Assembly: GCA_900542475.1 (NCBI GenBank)
Contig: UQNO01000021.1
Span: 1-35,738 of the forward strand
Origin: an uncultured Bacteroidota bacterium
Lineage (GTDB): Bacteria; Bacteroidota; Bacteroidia; Bacteroidales; F082
Length of the DNA stretch: 35,738 nucleotides
Reading direction: 5' to 3'
Position numbers and translations under genes: made by a program. Positions within the stretch are counted from its first letter, which is position 1, and each line of letters starts with the position of its first letter. The notes beneath the pieces were generated by a model that saw only the letters and a list, made by a program, of their open reading frames with translations, made no database searches and had not been told where the DNA came from. This document shows, piece by piece, positions 17,315 to 25,681 of this stretch.

Positions 17315-18114
17315 AATGTCATTATCTTATCATAAAATTCGTTATAAGCATCAACGTAATTTTCTTCTCCTTGGTATTCAAGAATCGGTTTATTTAATGT
17401 TCTTGCGTATTTTTCCACTTCAGGATTCACATTTGGGCTTGCTATCACGATGCCGTCCGAAAAGTCGAGTGCCGACTTCTGGATATTAGCGTACACAGGC
17501 TTTTTGAGTGATTTTATTTCTTTTGCGATAATTCCGGGCATTTTCAGTTTTTTGTCAAAGCCATTGCGGAAAGCACCCTCGAAGTCATCGTCATAGAGAG
17601 AATAAATCACTTTAGAGTCGCTGAATAAAGGGTTGTCTTTAAATGCGCGTTTGATATACAAAGGCACGAGAGAAGTCATCCAGCCGTGGCAGTGAATGAT
17701 ATCTGGCGGCCAGTTAAGTTTTTTCACTGTTTCGATAACACCTCGCGAGAAAAACACAGTGCGATCGTCATTATCCTTGAATAAAATGCCGTCTTTGTCG
17801 GAAATCGTTGTCTTTCTTTTCGTGAAGAAGTCGTCGTTGTCGATGAAATAAATTTGGATTCGAGCTTTTTGAATTGAAGCCACTTTGATAATCAACGGGT
17901 GATCTGTGTCGTTGATAATCATATTCATACCTGAAAGACGAATCACTTCATGAAGTTGGTTTCGGCGTTCATTAATATTACCAAAACGCGGCATAAAGAT
18001 ACGAATTTCCTTTCCTTTTTCCTGAATTCCCTGCGGTAAATATCTGCCAATCAAGGACATCGGGGTCTCTTTTAGATAAGGGGTGATTTCTTGGTGGATA
18101 AATAATACCTTCAT
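17311..18114 (-). CDS. Short glycogen/starch synthase-like protein (GT5 N-terminal half)
   Basis: 267 aa, against about 480 for GlgA. The sequence matches the N-terminal Rossmann domain of GT5 synthases: MKVLFIHQEITPYLK at the start, GKEIRIFMPRFG near 34-45, a YFIDNDDFF segment near 92-100, and PDIIHCHGWMTSLVPLYIK near 136-154. The nucleotide-sugar KxGGL motif expected after the first strand is replaced by KETPM, and the whole C-terminal donor-binding domain is absent. The short form is known in Bacteroidota beside DUF4270, so it is probably a specialised paralogue rather than a broken gene. Catalysis is doubtful; a regulatory or carbohydrate-binding role is possible. Confidence 0.75.
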   Translation of the reverse strand: MKVLFIHQEITPYLKETPMSLIGRYLPQGIQEKGKEIRIFMPRFGNINERRNQLHEVIRLSGMNMIINDTDHPLIIKVASIQKARIQIYFIDNDDFFTKRKTTISDKDGILFKDNDDRTVFFSRGVIETVKKLNWPPDIIHCHGWMTSLVPLYIKRAFKDNPLFSDSKVIYSLYDDDFEGAFRNGFDKKLKMPGIIAKEIKSLKKPVYANIQKSALDFSDGIVIASPNVNPEVEKYARTLNKPILEYQGEENYVDAYNEFYDKIMTL

Positions 18115-18133
18115 TGTGTCGAAAATTAACCTA

Positions 18134-18166
18134 CAAAATTAAGCAATTTTTTTTGAATAAAGCAAA
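18134..18166 (-). promoter_or_regulatory. Promoter of the glgA-like/DUF4270/cyclophilin/pheS operon
   Basis: On the minus strand TTTG (18163-18166), 21 bases, then TAATTTTG (18134-18141), a good fit to the Bacteroidota promoter. It lies about 20 bases before the first start codon. Confidence 0.6.
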
Positions 18167-18179
18167 AAAAATAAAAAAA

Positions 18180-18737
18180 TTAATGAAAGTGTTTTACAAG
18201 GCGTTCATACCAATTTTCACCGAACTTACGAATCAAAGGTTCTTTAAGAAATCTATATAGCGGTACACCTTCTTTTTCGCCGAGTCGTTTTGCCGGCACA
18301 CATACGCTCCACTCGTGGTACATTATATGCGTAAAGCCGTCTTTTTCAAGCAGTCTTATCGGATAAAGATGACAGCTGACAGGTTTTGGGAAGTCTATTT
18401 TTCCTTCGCGATAAGCTTTTTCGATGGCGCATAGAGCGGTGCCGTTTTCATGAAAATACACGAAAGCACATTCTTCCCCATTCACAAGTTGAGTTGTCAG
18501 GCAGCCGCAATCGTCGTAGTCGTAAACATCGTCGTTTTCGACAGCATTGATACCTTCAACACGCATATATGGTTTGATTTTCTCGATATTTTCCTCTAAA
18601 AAGCCCACTTCGTCGGATTCGAGAGGGGCGCCGGCGTCGCCGGCGACACAACATTCACCCTTGCAGCGTGCGAGTTGGCAGCAAAAACGGGCGTTTAAAA
18701 ACTCGTCGGTTACTATTACGTTGTCAATTATAATCAT
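18180..18737 (-). CDS. DUF3109 family cysteine-rich protein
   Basis: 185 aa. Conserved cysteines include CCQLARCKGECC near residues 19-30, DDCGC near 76-80, and single Cys in CAFVYF, CAIEKAY, SCHLYPIR and SVCVPAK. This matches DUF3109, related to YkgJ-type proteins thought to bind a metal or Fe-S cluster. The function is not known. No signal peptide is present, so it is cytosolic. It is monocistronic and divergent from topA. Confidence 0.88.
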   Translation of the reverse strand: MIIIDNVIVTDEFLNARFCCQLARCKGECCVAGDAGAPLESDEVGFLEENIEKIKPYMRVEGINAVENDDVYDYDDCGCLTTQLVNGEECAFVYFHENGTALCAIEKAYREGKIDFPKPVSCHLYPIRLLEKDGFTHIMYHEWSVCVPAKRLGEKEGVPLYRFLKEPLIRKFGENWYERLVKHFH

Positions 18738-18741
18738 GGCG

Positions 18742-18749
18742 CAAAGGTA
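18742..18749 (-). promoter_or_regulatory. -7 box of the DUF3109 gene, probably giving a leaderless mRNA
   Basis: Minus-strand TACCTTTG ends only 4 bases before the ATG (18735-18737). With the usual 5-7 base spacing, transcription would begin at or next to the start codon. Confidence 0.5.
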
Positions 18750-18760
18750 CGAAAAAGATT

Positions 18761-18788
18761 TTAGATGTTAGACGTTAGATGTTGGATT
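18761..18788. repeat. Four 7-bp tandem repeats
   Basis: TTAGATG, TTAGACG, TTAGATG and TTGGATT follow one another without gaps, directly upstream of the DUF3109 -7 box. Confidence 0.6.
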
Positions 18789-18864
18789 TTGGGGTAAGTG
18801 GTTGAATATGAATATTGTTGAAATTTTTTTTAATTTTTATTTCATTTTTAAAATAATAATGTAG

Positions 18865-18872
18865 TAATTTTG
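18865..18872 (+). promoter_or_regulatory. Candidate -7 box for topA
   Basis: TAATTTTG, about 97 bases before the topA ATG. The -33 element is not clear. Confidence 0.4.
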
Positions 18873-18968
18873 CGGCGTGAAATTGGAACGTCATTTTGAT
18901 TGAGGCGAAACATATTTCTTTTTGCGTTCAAAACGATAGTTCATAGGTATAAATTTAAGAATTTTGTT

Positions 18969-21281
18969 ATGGTAAAGAATCTTGTGATAGTCGAGTCTCC
19001 GGGAAAAGTGAAGACAATTGAGAGTTTTTTAGGGAAGGAGTTTACAGTAAAATCGAGTTACGGACATGTGAGGGATTTGAACAAGTCTAATCTTAGTTTG
19101 GATATAGAGCACGGTTTCATTCCGGAATATGAAGTGCCTGATGACAAGAAGCATCTTGTTGCGGAGTTGAAGAAGTTGTCGTCGGGTGCCGATATGGTGT
19201 GGTTGGCGTCTGATGAGGATAGAGAGGGAGAGTCTATTTCATGGCATCTTTTCGAGACTTTGGGTTTGAGCGAGGACAAGTACCGTCGCATTGTGTTTCA
19301 CGAAATCACGAAGCCTGCTATTTTGCATGCCATTGACAACCCGCGTAAGATAGACATGGATTTAGTAGCCGCACAGCAAGCGCGCCGTGTACTCGACCGT
19401 CTTGTTGGTTACGAGTTGTCACCGCTTCTTTGGAAAAAAGTGAAACCGGCATTGTCGGCGGGTCGCGTCCAAAGCGTAGCTGTGCGTCTCATCGTCGAGC
19501 GTGAAGATGAAATAAAAAACTTCGTAAACAGCAGCGCATACCGCGTCACAGCCAATTTCTCATTCACTATCGACAACCACGAATATCAGCTTTTCGCCGA
19601 GCTTCCAACCCGTTTTGAGAAAGAAGAAGACGCATATAAATTCCTCGAAGACTGCAAAAGCGCGGGCTATACCATCAAAGCGGTTGAAAAGAAGCCTGTG
19701 TCAAAAAGTCCGGCGCCGCCTTTCACAACATCAACATTACAGCAGGAAGCAAGTCGTAAACTCGGCTTCTCGGTGAGCAACACCATGCGCATCGCCCAGC
19801 AGTTATACGAATCAGGAAAGATTACCTATATGCGTACCGACTCTGTGAACCTTTCGACTTTCGCATTAGGTCAAGCTAAAAAAGAAATAGAGAACCTTTA
19901 CGGTGCACAATACGTCAAGACACGCCAGTTCACCACTAAAAGCAAGGGCGCGCAAGAGGCTCACGAGGCTATCCGCCCGACATATCTCGACCAGCAGACC
20001 ATCAAAGGCACCGCCGATGAGCGTAAGCTTTACGACCTCGTATGGAAGCGTACAATAGCATCGCAAATGGCTGACGCTCAAATAGAAAAGACAGTGGTCA
20101 ATATCGATGTGTCGAATTCCGACAAAGATTTTGTGGCATCTGGAGAAGTTGTTTTGTTCGACGGATTCCTCAAGGTCTATATTGAGAGTGGCGATGACGA
20201 AAGCGGCGATAGCGGCAACAGCATGCTGCCGCCTATGAGAGTGGGTCAGACGCTCGATCTCGACAAGATGGAGGCACAGCAGCGTTTCGCACGCAAGCCT
20301 TTCAGATATACAGAGGCTTCTCTCGTCAAGAAAATGGAAGAACTCGGCATCGGTCGTCCTTCAACCTACGCCCCTACGATTTCAACCATCCAGAAAAGAG
20401 AATATGTCGAGAAGAAAGACATAGTCGGAGAGACGCGTACATACAAGATTTACACTCTGAAAAAGAACAAAATCACCGAGAAAACCGGCAAGGAAAACAT
20501 CGGTTTTGAAAAAGCCAAACTCGTTCCTACAGACATCGGAATTCTTGTTAATAAGTTCTTAATCAATTACTTCGAGACCATCATCGACTATAACTTCACA
20601 GCCAATGTGGAGAAAGAGTTTGATAAGATTGCCGAAGGTCGCTGCGAGTGGAACAATATGATTAAGGATTTCTATAAAGATTTTCACAAAACAATCACCG
20701 AAACATCTGACAATTCTGGCAAATTCAGCGGCGAGAAGTTTCTTGGTATCGACCCCGTCTCTGGCAAAAACGTTTATGTGAAAATCGGTCGTTTCGGACC
20801 TGTGGCTCAAATAGGCGACACCGAATCGGAAGAAAAGCCGAAGTTCGCTGGCTTGCACAAAGACCAGAGCATTGAGACCATCACCCTCGACGAGGTGTTG
20901 GATTTGTTCGCATTCCCGCGCTCGTTAGGTGAATACGAGGATGCGGAGATTCAGGTGGCAGTCGGTCGTTTCGGTCCATACATCAAACATAAGAACGTTT
21001 TCTACAGCCTCTCGAAACTCGACGACCCGTCAACCGTCAATTTCCAGCGTTGTATAGAAATCATAGAAAACAAACGCAAGGCCGATGCCGACAACATCGT
21101 CAACACATATCCTGAAGATGCCGATATGAAGGTGCTCAAAGGTCGTTTCGGAATATATATATCATATAAAAAGGCAAATTACAAGATACCACACAGTTAC
21201 GACGCCACAAAACTGACGTATCAGGATTGCCTTGATATTGTGAAAGACCCGAATAATGCTTCGAAGAAAAGAAAAAAATAG
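18969..21281 (+). CDS. topA: DNA topoisomerase I
   Basis: 770 aa from the ATG at 18969, where the conserved MVKNLVIVESPGKVKTIESFLG begins in pieces; an upstream in-frame TTG at 18900 adds an unlikely leader. The enzyme relaxes negative supercoils. Visible parts are the Toprim domain with ESPGK and DEDREGE (near 76-82), the active-site Tyr in SGKITYMRTDSVNLS near residue 287, and the ELGIGRPSTYAPTIS motif near 460. The tail carries repeated KIGRFGPVAQIG, AVGRFGPYIKHK and LKGRFGIYISYK units in place of the zinc fingers of E. coli TopA, as is usual for this phylum. A strong terminator follows. Confidence 0.96.
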   Translation: MVKNLVIVESPGKVKTIESFLGKEFTVKSSYGHVRDLNKSNLSLDIEHGFIPEYEVPDDKKHLVAELKKLSSGADMVWLASDEDREGESISWHLFETLGLSEDKYRRIVFHEITKPAILHAIDNPRKIDMDLVAAQQARRVLDRLVGYELSPLLWKKVKPALSAGRVQSVAVRLIVEREDEIKNFVNSSAYRVTANFSFTIDNHEYQLFAELPTRFEKEEDAYKFLEDCKSAGYTIKAVEKKPVSKSPAPPFTTSTLQQEASRKLGFSVSNTMRIAQQLYESGKITYMRTDSVNLSTFALGQAKKEIENLYGAQYVKTRQFTTKSKGAQEAHEAIRPTYLDQQTIKGTADERKLYDLVWKRTIASQMADAQIEKTVVNIDVSNSDKDFVASGEVVLFDGFLKVYIESGDDESGDSGNSMLPPMRVGQTLDLDKMEAQQRFARKPFRYTEASLVKKMEELGIGRPSTYAPTISTIQKREYVEKKDIVGETRTYKIYTLKKNKITEKTGKENIGFEKAKLVPTDIGILVNKFLINYFETIIDYNFTANVEKEFDKIAEGRCEWNNMIKDFYKDFHKTITETSDNSGKFSGEKFLGIDPVSGKNVYVKIGRFGPVAQIGDTESEEKPKFAGLHKDQSIETITLDEVLDLFAFPRSLGEYEDAEIQVAVGRFGPYIKHKNVFYSLSKLDDPSTVNFQRCIEIIENKRKADADNIVNTYPEDADMKVLKGRFGIYISYKKANYKIPHSYDATKLTYQDCLDIVKDPNNASKKRKK

Positions 21282-21298
21282 TTTTTGAAGTAGAAGAT

Positions 21299-21334
21299 TT
21301 TGGGGTGGTTTTTCAACCGCCCCAAATTTTTTTT
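21299..21334 (+). terminator. Rho-independent terminator of topA
   Basis: TTTGGGGTGGTT (21299-21310) pairs over 12 positions (one G-U) with AACCGCCCCAAA (21315-21326), closing a TTTC loop. Eight T residues follow at 21327-21334. Confidence 0.9.
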
Positions 21335-21345
21335 GATTTTTTTTG

Positions 21346-21376
21346 TTGGAATTGTAACAAAACTATTATATATTTG
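21346..21376 (+). promoter_or_regulatory. Promoter of the small membrane protein gene
   Basis: TTG (21346-21348), 20 bases, TATATTTG (21369-21376). The start codon lies 28 bases downstream. Confidence 0.65.
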
Positions 21377-21404
21377 CACCGACAAACTTTTAAAATTTAT
21401 ACAC

Positions 21405-22019
21405 ATGAAGAAACTTAACATTAAACAAGTGCTCACCGAAGGCATCAACATCGGTATTAAGAACATCGTTTCTTTGATTGCAGCGACAATTTTGTATGTC
21501 GTCACGGTTTGGATTCCTTATCTCAACGTGGGAACAACCATCGCAATGTGTTCAATTCCCGTGGAATTGAGCAAGGGCAAGATTATCAGCCCGGTTTTTA
21601 TTTTCAATAGCAAATACCGCAAGAACATTGGTGAATTCTTTATCCTTGTCGGATTGCAGGCAATGGCAATGATTCCGGCATTCTTGATGGGTATCATTCC
21701 TGGTATCGTCTTGTCATACGCCTGGAGTTTGGCAATTTATCTGTTCATTGACAAAGACATTCATGCGCTTGATGCACTGCGTAAATCAAACGAATTCACA
21801 TACGGCAACAAATGGCGCATGTTCTTCATTGGCATCATTTTAGGTATTGCGATGAGCATCCTTACAACTATCTTCGGTTTGATTCCTGCTGTCGGAGCAA
21901 TCCTCAACATCGTTGTCATGTTGTTGTTCATACCTATCCAAATGGGATGCAAGGCTGTCATTTACAGACAGTTGACTACACCTGAAGAAACATCTGTTGA
22001 AGAAGTAAAAGCTGAATAA
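21405..22019 (+). CDS. Polytopic membrane protein, DUF975-like
   Basis: 204 aa from the ATG at 21405, which fits the promoter just upstream; a longer reading would run through the topA terminator. Four to five hydrophobic segments are visible (about 18-42, 72-105, 137-160 and 162-182), with an acidic C-terminal tail. The segment LSYAWSLAIYLFIDKDIHALDALRKSNEFTYGNKW in pieces resembles integral membrane proteins of the DUF975 kind, where a D-x-x-A-L-x-x-S helix recurs. The function is unknown. It is a single gene between two terminators. Confidence 0.65.
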   Translation: MKKLNIKQVLTEGINIGIKNIVSLIAATILYVVTVWIPYLNVGTTIAMCSIPVELSKGKIISPVFIFNSKYRKNIGEFFILVGLQAMAMIPAFLMGIIPGIVLSYAWSLAIYLFIDKDIHALDALRKSNEFTYGNKWRMFFIGIILGIAMSILTTIFGLIPAVGAILNIVVMLLFIPIQMGCKAVIYRQLTTPEETSVEEVKAE

Positions 22020-22057
22020 CTTTCAGATTAGATATCAAAACAGGAGGTTTTATAAGT

Positions 22058-22087
22058 CCCCCGAAAGTTTGACAAAATTTTCGGGGG
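22058..22087 (+). terminator. Terminator after the membrane protein gene
   Basis: CCCCCGAAA (22058-22066) pairs perfectly with TTTCGGGGG (22079-22087), a 9-bp stem with a 12-nt loop. No T run follows, so it may also serve as a processing or stability element. Confidence 0.6.
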
Positions 22088-22178
22088 CTTGTCATAATAA
22101 GTCTTATCTTCGCAATTATAAGCATTGTCTGCTTATTTCAACGATTTCATCTTGAAGTATTGTTTAATAGTTTCTATT

Positions 22179-22619
22179 TTAATCGAATTTTCTTAAGATT
22201 TTTTCAAACGCTTCTTTCGGGTCGTTGACATTCAGACACAGCGTTTCCATCGGGCAGAGGCCGTCGCTGGTGCGGTTTGCGATGCGTGTGACTTTTTTAT
22301 CGAAAAAGAAAGAAACATGATGGTTTTCAAATACCTGAATGGCCGGTTCGGAGATTATACGGGAATGCACTTCTTTTATTTCGCCAAGAACCAAGAGCAG
22401 TGCAGCGGCCTTCCCTATTACTTTGTCGGCAACGGAAGCGCCTTTCAGAAATCCTTTTTTTTCGGATAGAAGATGAAGAAGAGGTTTGACACCCCGTTCT
22501 TTGGAGGTGAAAACATCGTCGCCTGATACCGCGGCGATGGTGGAATTGTTTGCTGACAATATAGATACTGCGTATTCAAGACTATGCATATCAAAGAATC
22601 TTGCCTGTTCTTTTTTCAA
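22179..22619 (-). CDS. DUF1893 domain protein
   Basis: 146 aa. It matches the DUF1893 family: short N-terminal YAVSILSANNSTIAAVSGDDVFTS, then RGVKPLLHLLSE near 43-54, ASVADKVIGKAAALLLVLGEI near 61-81, and a NRTSDGLCPMETLCL end near 114-128. The known structure of the family has a cytidine-deaminase-like fold, with the Cys of CPME in a position suggestive of an active site, but no activity is established to my knowledge. It is the last gene of a minus-strand directon, 20 bp behind the C5 methyltransferase gene. Confidence 0.85.
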   Translation of the reverse strand: MKKEQARFFDMHSLEYAVSILSANNSTIAAVSGDDVFTSKERGVKPLLHLLSEKKGFLKGASVADKVIGKAAALLLVLGEIKEVHSRIISEPAIQVFENHHVSFFFDKKVTRIANRTSDGLCPMETLCLNVNDPKEAFEKILRKFD

Positions 22620-22639
22620 TATAAATTTTTAATTCATCT

Positions 22640-23839
22640 TTATTCATGGCCGTATTCTATTGTTGGTTCTTGAAATAATAAATATTGGTTTTCTTGTCTT
22701 GGATATTCAACGTTGCCGTGTTCCAAAACATCTCTTAATGATTTGGCGATTTCGTATGCCATTAGTGGAGGAACTGCATTGCCAATTTGCTGATACTGAC
22801 TTAATCCTTTTTCCCAGCTCATTTTAGTCCTCATTCCCTCAAAAACGAAATTATCCGGGAAAGACTGGAGTCTTGCTCCTTCACGAGCAGTAAAGTTTCT
22901 GTCCAATGTCGGATGAATAAAGTTGCTTTGGAAAGATGCCGCAATTGTTGGTGCAGGTTTATCTCCATATAGGCGTTGATTGTTTTGACTGAATTTAACT
23001 TCTGACTTTTGTGTTGGATTGCCACGTTTTACCGCACCATGTGTTTCCCAAACATCCAGAAGATTTTGACCAGGTTTAATGGCTTTGAATCTCTCTATCA
23101 GACGTTGTGTATGCTTCATTGCGACATGATTATATACACCGTTGGAAATTTTTCTCATAAACTCCTGATATTCATTATGGGGTTTAGTATGATATTTTAC
23201 AAATTCCTCTCCTTCTCCAGCATTAATTATTGGTAAATCTGAAATCGCTTCGTCAACGGTTATAAATCTTTTATACTTCGGTTCAGGATGCACTGGCGTT
23301 AAATCCAAGTCTTTCCTGATACCAAGTATTATGACCCTTTCACGAGCTTGCGGAACACCGAAATCACAAGCTCTCAATACTTTTATTCTGACCTCGTAAC
23401 CCAATTCCCCTGCATTTTCAAATTCGTTTCTTATTATTTTGATTACCTCACCATTGTGCATTGACAACAATCCTTTGACATTTTCCATGACAAATGCCTT
23501 TGGATTATACCAATTTATGGTTTTAACAAATTCATAAAAAAGCCTGTTTCTATGATCTTCAGCTACTTTGTTTCTTCTTTTGTTCGCTAAACTGAATCCT
23601 TGACACGGCGGTCCGCCAATGATTACATCTACTCTTTGATCAAGAATTACCTTGTCAAAGTCTTCTTTGCTAAAATTTGATAAATCCCCACACAAAAATG
23701 GTGTTTCTGGAAAATTCCTCACAAAAGTTTTCTCGCAATTCTCGTCAATATCAGAAGCCAAAACCGATTTAAAGCCAGCCCATTCAAAACCGAGAGTCAA
23801 CCCTCCGCAACCAGAAAAAAGATCAATAGTATTGAACAT
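22640..23839 (-). CDS. DNA (cytosine-5) methyltransferase, orphan
   Basis: 399 aa. It transfers methyl from S-adenosylmethionine to cytosine C5 in DNA. The motifs are in order: DLFSGCGGLTLGFE (I, residue 6), GGPPCQGFSLANKR (IV, catalytic Cys near 80), ENVKGLLS (VI, near 119), QARERVIILG (VIII, near 164), a target-recognition region at about 180-310, and QQIGNAVPPLMAYEIAKSL (X, near 353). No restriction endonuclease, Vsr nickase or specificity gene is adjacent, so the role could be epigenetic, protective against incoming phage, or left over from a lost restriction pair. The recognition sequence cannot be read from the protein. It is close-packed between the ECF and DUF1893 genes. Confidence 0.93.
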   Translation of the reverse strand: MFNTIDLFSGCGGLTLGFEWAGFKSVLASDIDENCEKTFVRNFPETPFLCGDLSNFSKEDFDKVILDQRVDVIIGGPPCQGFSLANKRRNKVAEDHRNRLFYEFVKTINWYNPKAFVMENVKGLLSMHNGEVIKIIRNEFENAGELGYEVRIKVLRACDFGVPQARERVIILGIRKDLDLTPVHPEPKYKRFITVDEAISDLPIINAGEGEEFVKYHTKPHNEYQEFMRKISNGVYNHVAMKHTQRLIERFKAIKPGQNLLDVWETHGAVKRGNPTQKSEVKFSQNNQRLYGDKPAPTIAASFQSNFIHPTLDRNFTAREGARLQSFPDNFVFEGMRTKMSWEKGLSQYQQIGNAVPPLMAYEIAKSLRDVLEHGNVEYPRQENQYLLFQEPTIEYGHE

Positions 23840-23868
23840 TATTATATTTTAATATTCTTTTTTGAAAT

Positions 23869-24381
23869 TTATTTTATGTGTTTAATAAACAAATATCCTC
23901 CTATCCATTGTATGAGCATTCCGGGGATTCCGAGTCGGAAATCGTTGAATCCTGCCTCGAAAGAGCCTTCAATGAGCCATTCCACGAGGCAGCCGAACAC
24001 TTGATAGGCCAGGACGACGACGATGATGGTCCAAAGCGACACCTTGTTTGTTTTTTCGGCAATCCAAGCAGCCGAGACGGCGAGGAAAATAGACTTTATT
24101 AAGATGCTTGGAACCACCGCCGCCGGAGGCATTCCAAAAAGCAGGCTGTTGACGACAGGCGACAAGACAGCCGTCATCAAACCGACTTTAATGCCGTATT
24201 TGTACGATGCGACGAGAGTGAAGAAATAAATCGGCAGGAAAATGTGACCGCCGTTAGGAATGAGGTGGCAGAGCTGCGGCAAAACGATATTGCCGGCAAC
24301 GAACAAGGTGGCGAAGAGATACGTCTTGACCTCATCAAAATCAAGATTATAAAGCTTTGCTGTTGAAGTTGTTGTATTCAT
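23869..24381 (-). CDS. ECF-type transporter substrate-specific (S) component
   Basis: 170 aa with five to six hydrophobic helices. The N-terminal helices carry GNIVLPQLCHLIPNGGHIFLPIYFF (residues about 31-55 in pieces) and then GIKVGLMTAVLSPVVNSLLFGMPPAAVVP, a loop-helix pattern typical of S components of energy-coupling-factor vitamin or metal importers. The substrate cannot be assigned. The T component and ATPases are not nearby, so a shared, separately encoded module is likely. No riboswitch was seen in the 75-bp gap upstream, which holds an imperfect inverted repeat. Confidence 0.75.
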   Translation of the reverse strand: MNTTTSTAKLYNLDFDEVKTYLFATLFVAGNIVLPQLCHLIPNGGHIFLPIYFFTLVASYKYGIKVGLMTAVLSPVVNSLLFGMPPAAVVPSILIKSIFLAVSAAWIAEKTNKVSLWTIIVVVLAYQVFGCLVEWLIEGSFEAGFNDFRLGIPGMLIQWIGGYLFIKHIK

Positions 24382-24402
24382 TTTTTTAGTTTTAAATGTT
24401 TA

Positions 24403-24451
24403 GAGTTAAGAGTGTAGTTATATGAAATCGCGACACTTCACTCCCAACTCT
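24403..24451 (-). repeat. Imperfect inverted repeat between the 401-aa gene and the ECF gene
   Basis: GAGTTAAGAGTG and CACTCCCAACTC pair at 10 of 12 positions around a 25-nt loop. It could attenuate transcription into the ECF gene. Confidence 0.4.
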
Positions 24452-24456
24452 TAAAA

Positions 24457-25662
24457 CTATTTATTAAGCCATTCCTTTATCTTATCCAATTTCATGTAGT
24501 CGATGTTATCGACAATCCACTCGCGCATTGCTTTGCCCGGCTCGGTTTGCTGCGGATAGCTGATATAGTCGAGTTCTACGTCGAGCGCTTTTGCCACCTT
24601 ATAGCCCATCACCGACCAGAGTACACCGATATCGCCTATGACTGGGATTGACTTTTCGAGACGTGAGAACGCCGACATCTCCATTCGGAACGGTATTTTC
24701 GACATCTTTGTCTTTGGCAGGCCTTTGTCGATGGCAGCCTGCACATCGCCGGATTTCTTGTCCAAATCCCAGGCTTTCTTGAGGTTTTCATCGAGGTCGA
24801 AACGAATCAAAGTTTTGTCTTTGAGACTGTATGTTTTGTAGCCGTTCCAATGCGCCCAGATGCCGTGACCGGTGTAAGTCTCAAACGGACCATCGTGTAT
24901 TTCTTGAGTGAGAGCCACTGCCGATTCTATGATAACGTCGGCTTCACCAAGCATTTTCGAGATACGGTAACAACGGTTGCTGACGGGGATACTGTCGGCG
25001 ATGCTGATGCCTACCTGGCCGCCGCCGATTAGCTGCGGCACGCTGACAAGGACCGGAACATTATTCCGGACACCTGCACCGAGCATTGTTCGCTCATCGC
25101 AGCCCCAACCGGCAACCTCCTCGAAAGGAACGTGTTGGGTATGAGCCATCTCCATGATGCTTGCCGATAACGTCTCGTTGCGTAACCCCATCGGATATGC
25201 CATGTTAGCAGCCGCCTTGATGATGACGGTGCCTTCTTTCTCCTTGCAACGCCTAACCAAAGCGTCGTTGACAATCATCTCTTTTTTTATGTCAGCCCAT
25301 TGAGCGTCAGAGAGTTCAGTGAGTTCAAAAATATCACCGCGAGGCATCTTGTCGAAATCGAGAAACTCCTCTCCTATATCCTGAATCTTGATACGTTTCA
25401 CACGGTCGAGCACGCCGCCCATCTCATGTGATACCACGGCGGAACTCGTTGTTACTCCGTCGATTAAGCCTTTGTTGATAAACTCGGCTATCAAAGTGGT
25501 AACACCTTCGTGGATGTTAGGACCGCTACCGGTTACAACCACTATTTTGCCTCCTTTTTTCTTGGTTTCAACAACATTGTCAATTGCGATGTCAAGATAG
25601 TGCCTTGTCTCTTCCGGCAACGCAGCGTATAAACCTTCGATAAAATCGCCTTTTATGTTCAT
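24457..25662 (-). CDS. Unrecognised conserved-looking protein, Rossmann-like
   Basis: 401 aa, soluble, with no signal peptide. I do not recognise the family with certainty. A nucleotide-binding-like segment KIVVVTGSGPNIHEGVTTLI lies near residues 38-57, followed by GLIDGVTTSSAVVSHEMGG. Later come GWGCDERTMLGAGVRN (near 185), LIGGGQVGISIADSIP (near 212) and a GHGIWAHWNGYKTY block (near 270), all Gly-rich, as at cofactor sites. The IHEG...VSHE pattern weakly recalls deoxyhypusine-synthase-like and LOR/SDH domains, which is only a guess. It sits 19 bp after glnS and 75 bp before the ECF S component on the same strand. Confidence 0.6.
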   Translation of the reverse strand: MNIKGDFIEGLYAALPEETRHYLDIAIDNVVETKKKGGKIVVVTGSGPNIHEGVTTLIAEFINKGLIDGVTTSSAVVSHEMGGVLDRVKRIKIQDIGEEFLDFDKMPRGDIFELTELSDAQWADIKKEMIVNDALVRRCKEKEGTVIIKAAANMAYPMGLRNETLSASIMEMAHTQHVPFEEVAGWGCDERTMLGAGVRNNVPVLVSVPQLIGGGQVGISIADSIPVSNRCYRISKMLGEADVIIESAVALTQEIHDGPFETYTGHGIWAHWNGYKTYSLKDKTLIRFDLDENLKKAWDLDKKSGDVQAAIDKGLPKTKMSKIPFRMEMSAFSRLEKSIPVIGDIGVLWSVMGYKVAKALDVELDYISYPQQTEPGKAMREWIVDNIDYMKLDKIKEWLNK

Positions 25663-25681
25663 ATTCGCTATTTTTTTCTCG

